Assembly (NCBI RefSeq): GCF_040760005.1
Contig: NZ_CP099760.1
Coordinates: 1,421,501-1,485,500, forward strand
Direction of reading: 5' to 3'
Origin: Pseudomonas sp. stari2
GTDB lineage: Bacteria > Pseudomonadota > Gammaproteobacteria > Pseudomonadales > Pseudomonadaceae
DNA: 64,000 nucleotides
Shown here in pieces: positions 54,127 to 64,000 of this stretch. The position numbers and the translations under genes were made by a program. The notes under the pieces are model-generated. The model saw nothing but the letters and a program-made list of their open reading frames with translations, did no database searches and had not been told where the DNA came from. Numbering within the stretch: position 1 is the first letter of the stretch; each line of letters begins with the position of its first letter.

Positions 54127-56517
54127 ATGAAACGTCTGCTGCTAACTGCGGTTCTCACCGTATTGATGATCGCCGAAGTTCACGCCGAGTCCTTCACTAT
54201 CTCTGATATTCGCGTCAATGGCCTCCAGCGGGTCTCCGCGGGTAGCGTCTTTGGTGCCTTGCCGTTGAACGTCGGCGAGCAGGCGGATGATCGTCGCCTG
54301 GTGGAATCCACTCGTGCGTTGTTCAAAACCGGTTTCTTTCAAGATATCCAGCTGGGCCGCGAAGGCAACGTTCTGGTGATCACCGTCGTCGAACGTCCAT
54401 CGGTCGCGAGCATCGAGATCGAAGGCAACAAGGCGATCTCCACCGAAGACCTGATGAAAGGCCTCAAGCAATCCGGTCTGGCCGAAGGCGAGATCTTCCA
54501 GCGCGCCACCCTCGAAGGTGTGCGTAACGAGCTGCAGCGTCAGTACGTTGCGCAAGGTCGCTACTCGGCTACCGTCGATACCGAAGTGGTATCGCAGCCG
54601 CGTAACCGTGTCGGCCTGAAAGTGAAGATCAACGAAGGCACCGTTGCTGCCATTCAGCACATCAACGTGGTGGGCAACACGGTTTTCCCTGAAGAAGACC
54701 TGACCGACCTGTTCGAACTGAAAACCACCAACTGGTTGTCGTTCTTCAAGAACGATGACAAGTACGCCCGTGAAAAGCTTTCCGGTGACCTGGAGCGTCT
54801 GCGTTCCTACTACCTGGACCGCGGCTATATCAACATGGATATCGCTTCGACCCAGGTGTCCATCACCCCGGACAAGAAACACGTCTATATCACCGTCAAC
54901 GTGACTGAAGGCGAGAAGTACACCGTTCGTGACGTCAAGCTCAGCGGTGACCTGAAAGTCCCTGAAGACCAGGTCAAGTCGCTGCTGCTGGTGCAAAAGG
55001 GCCAGGTGTTCTCGCGCAAGCTGATGACCACCACCTCCGAACTGATCACTCGTCGTCTGGGTAACGAGGGTTACACCTTCGCCAACGTCAATGGCGTTCC
55101 GCAGCCGCACGATGATGACCACACCGTGGACATCCTGTTCGCTGTCGATCCGGGCAAGCGTGCCTACGTCAACCGCATCAACTTCCGTGGCAACACCAAG
55201 TCCGAAGACGAAGTGCTGCGCCGTGAAATGCGTCAGATGGAAGGTGGCTGGGCTTCGACCTACCTGATCGACCAGTCCAAGACCCGTCTGGAGCGTCTGG
55301 GCTTCTTCAAAGAGGTCAACGTTGAAACCCCGGCTGTTCCGGGCGTCGACGACCAGGTTGACGTTAACTATGCAGTTGAAGAGCAGGCTTCCGGTTCGAT
55401 CACCGCCAGCGTTGGTTTCGCCCAGAGCGCCGGTCTGATCCTCGGTGGTTCGATCACCCAGAACAACTTCCTGGGTACCGGTAACCGCGTCAGCGTCGGC
55501 CTGACCCGCAGTGAATACCAGAGCCGTTACAACTTCGGTTACGTTGACCCCTACTGGACCGCCGATGGCGTGAGCCTGGGTTACAACGCGTTCTATCGCA
55601 CCACCGACTACAAAGACCTCGACGTCGACGTAGCAAGCTATGCCGTAGACAGCCTGGGCGCTGGTGTGAACGTTGGCTACCCGATCAGCGAGACTTCGCG
55701 TCTGACCTTCGGCTTGTCCGCACAACAAGACAAGATCAAGACTGGTCAGTATACCGTCGACGAAATCTTCGACTTCGTGAACCGTGAAGGTGATCAGTAC
55801 CTGAACTTCAAGGCCTCGGCCGGCTGGTCCGAGTCGACCCTGAACAAAGGCGTGCTGCCGACCCGTGGTCGCTCCCAGAGCCTGACCCTGGAAACCACCA
55901 TTCCGGGCAGCGACCTGTCGTTCTACAAACTCGATTACCGTGGCCAGCTGTTCCAGCCGATCACCGAGAACTACACCCTGCGTCTGCACACCGAGCTGGG
56001 GTATGGTGATGGTTACGGTTCGACCGATGGCTTGCCGTTCTATGAAAACTACTATGCTGGTGGTTTCAACTCGGTTCGCGGTTTCAAGGACAGCACCTTG
56101 GGTCCACGCAGTACACCTAGCCGGGGTAAAGATCAGACCGGTAACGTCGGCACAATCGCAGATCCGGACCAGGATCCGCTGCCGTTCGGTGGCAACGTCC
56201 TGATCCAGGGTGGTATGGAAGTCCTGTTCCCGATGCCGTTCGTCAAGGATCAGCGTTCGCTGCGTACTTCCGTGTTCTGGGATGTGGGTAACGTTTTCGA
56301 CTCCAAGTGCCAGCAGACACTCAACACTGACGGCATCACCAAGTCCAAGACGCAGTGCAACGACGTCAGCTTCAGCAACATGGCCAGCTCTGTCGGTGTC
56401 GGCGTGACCTGGGTTACCGCACTGGGTCCTTTGAGCTTCGCGTTGGCCACACCGATCAAGAAGCCGGATAACGCTGAAACTCAAGTGTTCCAATTCTCCC
56501 TCGGCCAGACGTTCTAA
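54127..56517 (+). CDS. bamA: Outer-membrane protein assembly factor BamA
   Basis: BamA is the core of the BAM machine that inserts beta-barrel proteins into the outer membrane. The 796-residue protein has a signal peptide ending at VHAES, five POTRA domains (about residues 25-425; for example ESFTISDIRVNGLQRVSAGS at the start) and a C-terminal barrel ending in LGQTF, the terminal-aromatic signal. The start was set at 54127, MKRLLLTAVL, with AGGAC upstream. The neighbours rseP, skp and lpxD are the conserved set. The gene is complete. Confidence 0.96.
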   Translation: MKRLLLTAVLTVLMIAEVHAESFTISDIRVNGLQRVSAGSVFGALPLNVGEQADDRRLVESTRALFKTGFFQDIQLGREGNVLVITVVERPSVASIEIEGNKAISTEDLMKGLKQSGLAEGEIFQRATLEGVRNELQRQYVAQGRYSATVDTEVVSQPRNRVGLKVKINEGTVAAIQHINVVGNTVFPEEDLTDLFELKTTNWLSFFKNDDKYAREKLSGDLERLRSYYLDRGYINMDIASTQVSITPDKKHVYITVNVTEGEKYTVRDVKLSGDLKVPEDQVKSLLLVQKGQVFSRKLMTTTSELITRRLGNEGYTFANVNGVPQPHDDDHTVDILFAVDPGKRAYVNRINFRGNTKSEDEVLRREMRQMEGGWASTYLIDQSKTRLERLGFFKEVNVETPAVPGVDDQVDVNYAVEEQASGSITASVGFAQSAGLILGGSITQNNFLGTGNRVSVGLTRSEYQSRYNFGYVDPYWTADGVSLGYNAFYRTTDYKDLDVDVASYAVDSLGAGVNVGYPISETSRLTFGLSAQQDKIKTGQYTVDEIFDFVNREGDQYLNFKASAGWSESTLNKGVLPTRGRSQSLTLETTIPGSDLSFYKLDYRGQLFQPITENYTLRLHTELGYGDGYGSTDGLPFYENYYAGGFNSVRGFKDSTLGPRSTPSRGKDQTGNVGTIADPDQDPLPFGGNVLIQGGMEVLFPMPFVKDQRSLRTSVFWDVGNVFDSKCQQTLNTDGITKSKTQCNDVSFSNMASSVGVGVTWVTALGPLSFALATPIKKPDNAETQVFQFSLGQTF

Positions 56518-56562
56518 GCGTCTGACCCAAGATAACGACAATGGATTTTGTAGGAGTGCATC

Positions 56563-57066
56563 GTGCGTAAGTTGACTCAATTGGTTCTCCTGGCCTCTGT
56601 ACTGGTGGCAGGCCCGGCATTTGCCGACATGAAAATCGCTGTTCTGAACTATCAGATGGCTCTGCTGGAGTCCGATGCGGCCAAGAAGTACGCTGTGGAT
56701 GCCGAGAAGAAGTTCGGTCCTCAACTGACCAAACTGAAGACGCTGGAAAGCAGCGCCAAGGGTATCCAGGATCGTCTGATGGCTGGCGGCGACAAGATGC
56801 AGCAGGGCGAGCGTGAGCGTCTGGAGCTGGAATTCAAGCAAAAGGCCCGTGACTTCCAGTTCCAGTCCAAGGAACTGAACGAAGCCAAAGCTGTTGCTGA
56901 CCGTGAAATGCTCAAGCAGCTCAAGCCGAAGCTGGATAGCGCAGTGGAAGAAGTCATCAAGAAAGGTGGTTTTGACCTGGTGTTCGAGCGTGGCGCAGTG
57001 ATCGATGTCAAGCCTCAATACGACATCACGCGCCAGGTTATCGAGCGCATGAATCAGCTGAAGTAA
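56563..57066 (+). CDS. skp: Periplasmic chaperone Skp (OmpH)
   Basis: Skp holds unfolded outer-membrane proteins in the periplasm and delivers them towards BamA. The 167-residue protein has a signal peptide cleaved after PAFA, then MKIAVLNYQMALLESD and the long charged helices that form the tentacles (about residues 50-130). It starts at GTG 56563 behind TAGGAG. It lies between bamA and lpxD, the conserved order. The high Lys content gives the basic character known for Skp. Confidence 0.95.
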   Translation: MRKLTQLVLLASVLVAGPAFADMKIAVLNYQMALLESDAAKKYAVDAEKKFGPQLTKLKTLESSAKGIQDRLMAGGDKMQQGERERLELEFKQKARDFQFQSKELNEAKAVADREMLKQLKPKLDSAVEEVIKKGGFDLVFERGAVIDVKPQYDITRQVIERMNQLK

Positions 57067-57069
57067 CCC

Positions 57070-58125
57070 ATGACCGTGACTATCAAACTCGGCCAGTTGG
57101 CCGAGTTCCTCGGTGCCACCCTGAGTGGCGATCCCGAGAAGCAAATTACTGGGCTAGCCACCTTGCAGGAGGCTGGCCCAGCTCAGTTGAGCTTTCTGGC
57201 AAACCCCCAATACCGCAAATACCTGGCTGGCTCGCAGGCGGCAGCATTGTTGCTCAAGGCCGCTGATGCAGAAGGTTATGCCGGTAATGCGTTGGTGGTG
57301 CCGGATCCTTATCTGGCTTACGCACGCATTTCCCACCTCTTCGATCCGAAACCGAAATCCGCAGCCGGTATCCATCCGTCCGCAGTGATCGCTCCGGACG
57401 CCGTGGTCGATCCGACTGCCAGCATTGGTCCCTTTGTCGTGATCGAGGCAGGTGCGCGGGTCGGTGCCGGCGTAACGCTTGGCGCGCATTGCGTTGTCGG
57501 CGCCCGCAGTGAAATCGGCGAAGGCGGCTGGCTTGCTCCGCGGGTCACGCTGTATCACGACGTGCGAATCGGCAAGCGTGTGGTGATCCAGTCCGGTGCC
57601 GTACTTGGCGGTGAAGGCTTCGGCTTTGCCAATGAAAAAGGCATCTGGCAGAAAATCGCTCAGATCGGTGGCGTCACCATCGGCGACGATGTGGAGATCG
57701 GCGTGAATACCGCCATCGACCGCGGCGCGTTGGCCGACACCGTGATCGGTAACGGCGTCAAGCTCGACAACCAGATTCAGATCGCCCACAACGTTCAGGT
57801 CGGTGATCACACTGCCATGGCCGCTTGCGTGGGGATTTCCGGCAGTACCAAAATCGGCAAGCACTGCATGCTCGCCGGTGGTGTCGGCCTGGTAGGGCAC
57901 ATCGATATTTGCGACAACGTATTCCTGACCGGGATGACCATGGTGACTCACTCGATTACCGAGCCGGGCGCCTATTCTTCCGGTACGGCCATGCAGCCGG
58001 CTGCCGAGTGGCGCAAAAGCGCGGCACGCATCCGTCAGCTCGATGACATCGCGCGACGGTTGAAACAGCTGGAAAAGCGGGCAGGGGAAGTGACCCCTGG
58101 CGGTAATGCTTCATCTGAAGGCTGA
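57070..58125 (+). CDS. lpxD: UDP-3-O-acylglucosamine N-acyltransferase
   Basis: LpxD adds the second, amide-linked acyl chain to UDP-glucosamine in lipid A synthesis. The 351-residue protein has an N-terminal uridine-binding domain and a left-handed beta-helix of hexapeptide repeats (for example [17 protein letters not shown]). The catalytic His region is [19 protein letters not shown] near residue 240. It starts 3 bases after skp, so it is co-transcribed. The trimeric, soluble enzyme works in the cytoplasm with LpxA and LpxB encoded nearby. Confidence 0.96.
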   Translation: MTVTIKLGQLAEFLGATLSGDPEKQITGLATLQEAGPAQLSFLANPQYRKYLAGSQAAALLLKAADAEGYAGNALVVPDPYLAYARISHLFDPKPKSAAGIHPSAVIAPDAVVDPTASIGPFVVIEAGARVGAGVTLGAHCVVGARSEIGEGGWLAPRVTLYHDVRIGKRVVIQSGAVLGGEGFGFANEKGIWQKIAQIGGVTIGDDVEIGVNTAIDRGALADTVIGNGVKLDNQIQIAHNVQVGDHTAMAACVGISGSTKIGKHCMLAGGVGLVGHIDICDNVFLTGMTMVTHSITEPGAYSSGTAMQPAAEWRKSAARIRQLDDIARRLKQLEKRAGEVTPGGNASSEG

Positions 58126-58231
58126 TACCATTTCCATATCAAGTGTGCACAGCCTCTGGACTGCCTCCTTGATTTGCTAGAGGAGTGCGCGTCAGTCGCG
58201 CTCCCAATCTTTACATAGGCTTCCCCCCGAA

Positions 58232-58672
58232 ATGATGGACATCAACGAGATTCGCGAATACCTGCCTCACCGCTACCCGTTCCTGCTGGTGGACCGGGTG
58301 GTGGAACTGGATACTGAAGGCAAGCGCATTCGCGCCTACAAGAATGTCAGCATCAACGAACCGTTCTTCAATGGCCACTTCCCTGCGCACCCGATCATGC
58401 CGGGCGTGTTGATCATTGAAGCGATGGCTCAGGCTGCCGGGATCCTCGGTTTCAAGATGCTCGATGTGAAACCGGCCGATGGCACCCTCTACTATTTCGT
58501 CGGTTCCGACAAACTGCGTTTCCGTCAGCCAGTGCTGCCGGGTGACCAGTTGATCCTCGAAGCCAAGTTCATCAGCTGCAAGCGTCAGATCTGGAAGTTC
58601 GAATGTCAGGCTTCGGTCGATGGCAAGCCAGTCTGCTCCGCTGAAATCATCTGTGCGGAACGCAAGCTATGA
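58232..58672 (+). CDS. fabZ: 3-hydroxyacyl-ACP dehydratase FabZ
   Basis: FabZ dehydrates 3-hydroxyacyl-ACP in fatty acid elongation, competing with LpxA and LpxD for the same substrate. The 146-residue hotdog-fold protein has the active-site segment [20 protein letters not shown], with His then the Glu. ATG 58232 or 58235 could both be used; no strong ribosome-binding site is visible. There are about 106 bases after lpxD that hold a GC-rich inverted repeat (GGAGTGCG / CGCGCTCC) with no T run. Its stop overlaps the lpxA start (ATGA). Confidence 0.96.
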   Translation: MMDINEIREYLPHRYPFLLVDRVVELDTEGKRIRAYKNVSINEPFFNGHFPAHPIMPGVLIIEAMAQAAGILGFKMLDVKPADGTLYYFVGSDKLRFRQPVLPGDQLILEAKFISCKRQIWKFECQASVDGKPVCSAEIICAERKL

Positions 58673-59445
58673 GTTTGATTGACCCTCGCGCAATCATCGA
58701 TCCTTCGGCCGTACTGGCCGAAGGTGTCGAGGTCGGCCCGTGGTCGATCATCGGCGCAGGTGTGGAAGTCGGCGAGGGAACAGTGATCGGGCCTCACGTG
58801 ATCCTCAAAGGTCCGACCCGAATCGGCAAGCACAACCGCATCTACCAGTTTTCCTCGGTAGGCGAAGACACGCCGGATCTCAAGTACAAGGGTGAAGAAA
58901 CCCGTCTGGTCATCGGTGACCATAACGTTATCCGTGAAGGCGTGACGATTCACCGTGGTACGGTTCAGGATCGTTCCGAGACCACCCTGGGTGATCACAA
59001 CCTGATCATGGCTTACGCCCACATCGGTCACGACAGTGTCATCGGCAACCATTGCATCCTGGTCAACAACACGGCACTGGCCGGCCACGTGCATGTCGAG
59101 GACTGGGCGATCCTGTCCGGCTTCACGCTGGTGCACCAGTATTGCCACATTGGCGCCCACAGCTTTTCCGGCATGGGAACGGCCATCGGCAAGGACGTTC
59201 CGGCGTTCGTCACTGTGTTCGGCAACCCGGCGGAAGCGCGCAGCATGAACTTCGAAGGCATGCGCCGTCGTGGGTTCAGCGAGGATGCCATTCATGCCTT
59301 GCGCCGCGCCTACAAAACCGTCTACCGCCAGGGATTGACAGTCGAGCAAGCCCTGGCCGAACTGGCTGAGCCTGCCGCCCAGTTCCCGGAAGTTGCGGTG
59401 TTCCGTGACTCCATCCAGTCGTCGTCTCGCGGCATCACCCGCTGA
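58669..59445 (+). CDS. lpxA: UDP-N-acetylglucosamine acyltransferase
   Basis: LpxA performs the first step of lipid A synthesis, O-acylating UDP-GlcNAc. The 258-residue protein starts [19 protein letters not shown] and runs as hexapeptide beta-helix repeats, with the catalytic region [18 protein letters not shown] near residue 120. The C-terminal helical part (about residue 190 on) is intact. It is translationally coupled to fabZ and followed by lpxB after 2 bases. In Pseudomonas, LpxA uses short hydroxy-acyl chains, but this cannot be read directly. Confidence 0.96.
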   Translation: MSLIDPRAIIDPSAVLAEGVEVGPWSIIGAGVEVGEGTVIGPHVILKGPTRIGKHNRIYQFSSVGEDTPDLKYKGEETRLVIGDHNVIREGVTIHRGTVQDRSETTLGDHNLIMAYAHIGHDSVIGNHCILVNNTALAGHVHVEDWAILSGFTLVHQYCHIGAHSFSGMGTAIGKDVPAFVTVFGNPAEARSMNFEGMRRRGFSEDAIHALRRAYKTVYRQGLTVEQALAELAEPAAQFPEVAVFRDSIQSSSRGITR

Positions 59446-59447
59446 TC

Positions 59448-60578
59448 ATGGCCAATCTGCGTATTGCGCTGGTGGCGGGTGAGGCTTCCGGTGACATCCT
59501 GGGTGCCGGTCTGATGCGTGCCCTCAAGGCACAGCATCCTGCGGTCGAGTTCATCGGCGTCGGCGGCCCGTTGATGCAGGCCGAAGGCCTGAGCTCCTAC
59601 TTCCCCATGGAGCGTCTGTCGGTCATGGGGCTGGTGGAGGTCCTCGGGCGATTGCGTGAACTGCTCAAGCGCCGCAAGGACCTGATCGCCATGCTGATCG
59701 CTGAAAAGCCGGATGTGTTCATCGGCATCGACGCCCCTGATTTCAACCTCAATATCGAACTCAAGCTGCGTCAGGCCGGAATCAAGACCGTGCACTACGT
59801 CAGCCCCTCGGTATGGGCGTGGCGGCAGAAGCGGGTGCTGAAGATTCGCGAAGGCTGTGACCTGATGCTCACGCTGCTGCCGTTCGAAGCCAGATTTTAC
59901 GAAGAGAAAGGTGTACCGGTGCGGTTCGTCGGCCATACGCTGGCCGATACCATTCCACTGGAAGCCGATCGCAGCGCTGCGCGCGCCGAACTGGGTCTAC
60001 CGGACGGTCCGCTGGTGGCGTTGATGCCCGGTAGCCGTGGTGGTGAAGTCAGTCGTCTGGGTGCACTGTTCCTCGATACCGCCGAGCACCTGCGCGCCAT
60101 GCGTCCGGGATTGCGCTTCGTCATTCCATGTGCCAACCCAGAACGTCGTGCCCAGTTGGAAGAGCTGCTGGCCGGTCGTGACCTGCCGGTGACCCTGCTT
60201 GACGGCAAGTCCCATCTGGCGCTGGCAGCGTGCAACGCGGTCCTTATTGCGTCAGGAACGGCGACCCTTGAGGCGCTGCTCTACAAGCGCCCGATGGTCG
60301 TAGCCTATCGTCTGGCACCGCTGACGTTCTGGATTCTCAAACGCATGGTCAAGAGCCCGTACGTCTCTCTGCCTAACCTGCTGGCCCAGCGACTGCTGGT
60401 GCCGGAATTGTTGCAGGATGATGCGACGGTCGAGGCGCTCGCGCAGACCTTGTTGCCGTTGATCGACGGCGGTGAAGAACAGACTCGTGGCTTCGACGAA
60501 ATCCACCGTACCCTGCGCCTGGATGCCTCCAATCAGGCGGCTGACGCCGTTCTGAACCTGATCGGTCAAACACGATGA
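59448..60578 (+). CDS. lpxB: Lipid-A-disaccharide synthase
   Basis: LpxB joins UDP-diacylglucosamine and lipid X to make the lipid A disaccharide. The 376-residue GT19 glycosyltransferase has [15 protein letters not shown] at the N terminus, [11 protein letters not shown], and [14 protein letters not shown] in the C-terminal nucleotide-binding half. The start 2 bases after lpxA and the overlap with rnhB at the end (ATGA) show tight coupling. It is a peripheral inner-membrane protein. Length is normal. Confidence 0.96.
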   Translation: MANLRIALVAGEASGDILGAGLMRALKAQHPAVEFIGVGGPLMQAEGLSSYFPMERLSVMGLVEVLGRLRELLKRRKDLIAMLIAEKPDVFIGIDAPDFNLNIELKLRQAGIKTVHYVSPSVWAWRQKRVLKIREGCDLMLTLLPFEARFYEEKGVPVRFVGHTLADTIPLEADRSAARAELGLPDGPLVALMPGSRGGEVSRLGALFLDTAEHLRAMRPGLRFVIPCANPERRAQLEELLAGRDLPVTLLDGKSHLALAACNAVLIASGTATLEALLYKRPMVVAYRLAPLTFWILKRMVKSPYVSLPNLLAQRLLVPELLQDDATVEALAQTLLPLIDGGEEQTRGFDEIHRTLRLDASNQAADAVLNLIGQTR

Positions 60579-61216
60579 GCAAGACAAGCATGCAGATGGG
60601 TCTGGATTTCACTTTGGTCGCCGAAGTCGAAGAATTGGTGGCCGGCGTTGATGAAGTCGGTCGCGGCCCTTTGTGCGGCGCGGTTGTCACGGCGGCAGTC
60701 ATCCTCGATCCGAACCGGCCGATTCTTGGTCTCAACGACTCGAAAAAGCTGACCGAAGCCAAGCGTGAAAAGCTCTACGACGAAATCTGCGAAAAGGCTT
60801 TGAGCTGGTGCATCGCCCGCGCCGAAGTCGAAGAAATCGACGAGCTGAACATCCTTCACGCTACCATGCTGGCCATGCAGCGCGCCGTCGCGGGTCTGCA
60901 TATCCAGCCGAAACTGGCGATGATCGACGGCAACCGCTGCCCGAAACTGCCGATGCGTTCCGAAGCAGTGGTCAAGGGCGATAGCAAGGTCCCGGCCATC
61001 GCCGCCGCGTCGATTCTGGCCAAGGTCAGCCGCGACCGCGAAATGGCAGCGTTCGAATTGATCTACCCGGGTTACGGCATCGGCGGTCATAAAGGCTACC
61101 CGACGCCCGTTCATCTGGAAGCGCTCGTGCGTTTGGGGCCGACGCCGATTCATCGGCGTTCTTTTGCCCCGGTTCGGCAGGCTTATGAAGCGCTGGAAGG
61201 CCTGACGCCGGTTTAG
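60575..61216 (+). CDS. rnhB: Ribonuclease HII
   Basis: RNase HII cuts RNA-DNA hybrids and excises single ribonucleotides. The 213-residue protein has the DEDD-type active site beginning with [12 protein letters not shown] (Asp-Glu), then [13 protein letters not shown] and [11 protein letters not shown]. The [20 protein letters not shown] block is a family hallmark. Its start overlaps the lpxB stop. It is followed by a hairpin before dnaE. Confidence 0.96.
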   Translation: MSKTSMQMGLDFTLVAEVEELVAGVDEVGRGPLCGAVVTAAVILDPNRPILGLNDSKKLTEAKREKLYDEICEKALSWCIARAEVEEIDELNILHATMLAMQRAVAGLHIQPKLAMIDGNRCPKLPMRSEAVVKGDSKVPAIAAASILAKVSRDREMAAFELIYPGYGIGGHKGYPTPVHLEALVRLGPTPIHRRSFAPVRQAYEALEGLTPV

Positions 61217-61240
61217 CGGCGAGGCTGATGTTTTATTCGG

Positions 61241-61268
61241 GGCCCGGTACAATCCGGGCCTTGTTGTC
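61241..61268 (+). terminator. Hairpin between rnhB and dnaE
   Basis: GGCCCGG and CCGGGCC form a 7-bp stem with a 6-base loop, followed by TTGTTGT. It lies 25 bases after rnhB and 25 bases before dnaE. The short, mixed T tail makes it a partial terminator at best. Confidence 0.6.
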
Positions 61269-61292
61269 TCTATGTAACTGGACAGGATCACT

Positions 61293-64000
<2,708 letters not shown>

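Noticed and set aside
54142..57144. A 1000-codon open frame on the minus strand across bamA and skp
   Set aside because: It is antisense to well-identified genes in a GC-rich genome, where the third-position bias keeps the opposite frame open. Its translation has no recognisable domain.

Overview
The window looks like a chromosomal segment of a fluorescent-group Pseudomonas. It is GC-rich, its gene order matches what I recall of two P. aeruginosa PAO1 blocks (roughly lysS to dnaE, PA3700 to PA3640, and PA1159 to PA1163), and it carries REP/REPIN palindromes typical of the P. fluorescens group. This assignment rests on recall and on protein motifs; no database was searched.

Layout. 1-5.5 kb: the 3' end of lysS, a TetR regulator, then a short co-directional set of two lipoproteins, a QEGLA-family putative metallopeptidase and a small membrane protein. 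5.6-7.0 kb: an AT-richer insert encoding a secreted metzincin lipoprotein. 7.2-9.2 kb: lptF and its lipoprotein partner behind a candidate AlgU promoter, then a small conserved protein. 9.4-17.4 kb: ppc, adk, tsaB, DUF72, an isocitrate lyase/PEP mutase relative, a protein with a duplicated module, and rsmJ. 17.5-22.4 kb: the mexL-mexJK efflux locus with visible operator palindromes. 22.4-24.3 kb: an accessory patch with a dispersed-type repeat, an 11-copy heptamer array and a Fic AMPylase. 24.3-28.8 kb: DUF4197, two YbaY-like proteins and plsB. 28.9-34.5 kb: csp, a small protein, rlmA, dapE and ndvB. 34.8-42.6 kb: tcdA facing csdE-csdA, then dapD, an ArsC-like reductase, a Na+/H+ antiporter, an astacin-like protease with no signal peptide, and dapC. 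42.7-46.2 kb: glnD and map. 46.4 kb to the end: the rpsB-tsf-pyrH-frr-uppS-cdsA-dxr-rseP-bamA-skp-lpxD-fabZ-lpxA-lpxB-rnhB-dnaE cluster, with dnaE cut by the window edge.

How it works together. Much of the window serves the cell envelope. It holds lipid A steps (lpxD, lpxA, lpxB, with fabZ), undecaprenyl phosphate (dxr, uppS), phospholipid (plsB, cdsA), outer-membrane assembly (bamA, skp), envelope stress (rseP, lptF) and periplasmic glucan (ndvB). Three diaminopimelate/lysine genes (dapC, dapD, dapE) sit within 12 kb. CsdA-CsdE and TcdA form a sulfur-transfer and ct6A-tRNA module. The most accessory-looking pieces are the two metzincin proteases, the Fic locus with its heptamer array, and the signal-less YbaY-like protein. 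I found no CRISPR array, prophage, IS element, rRNA or tRNA gene.
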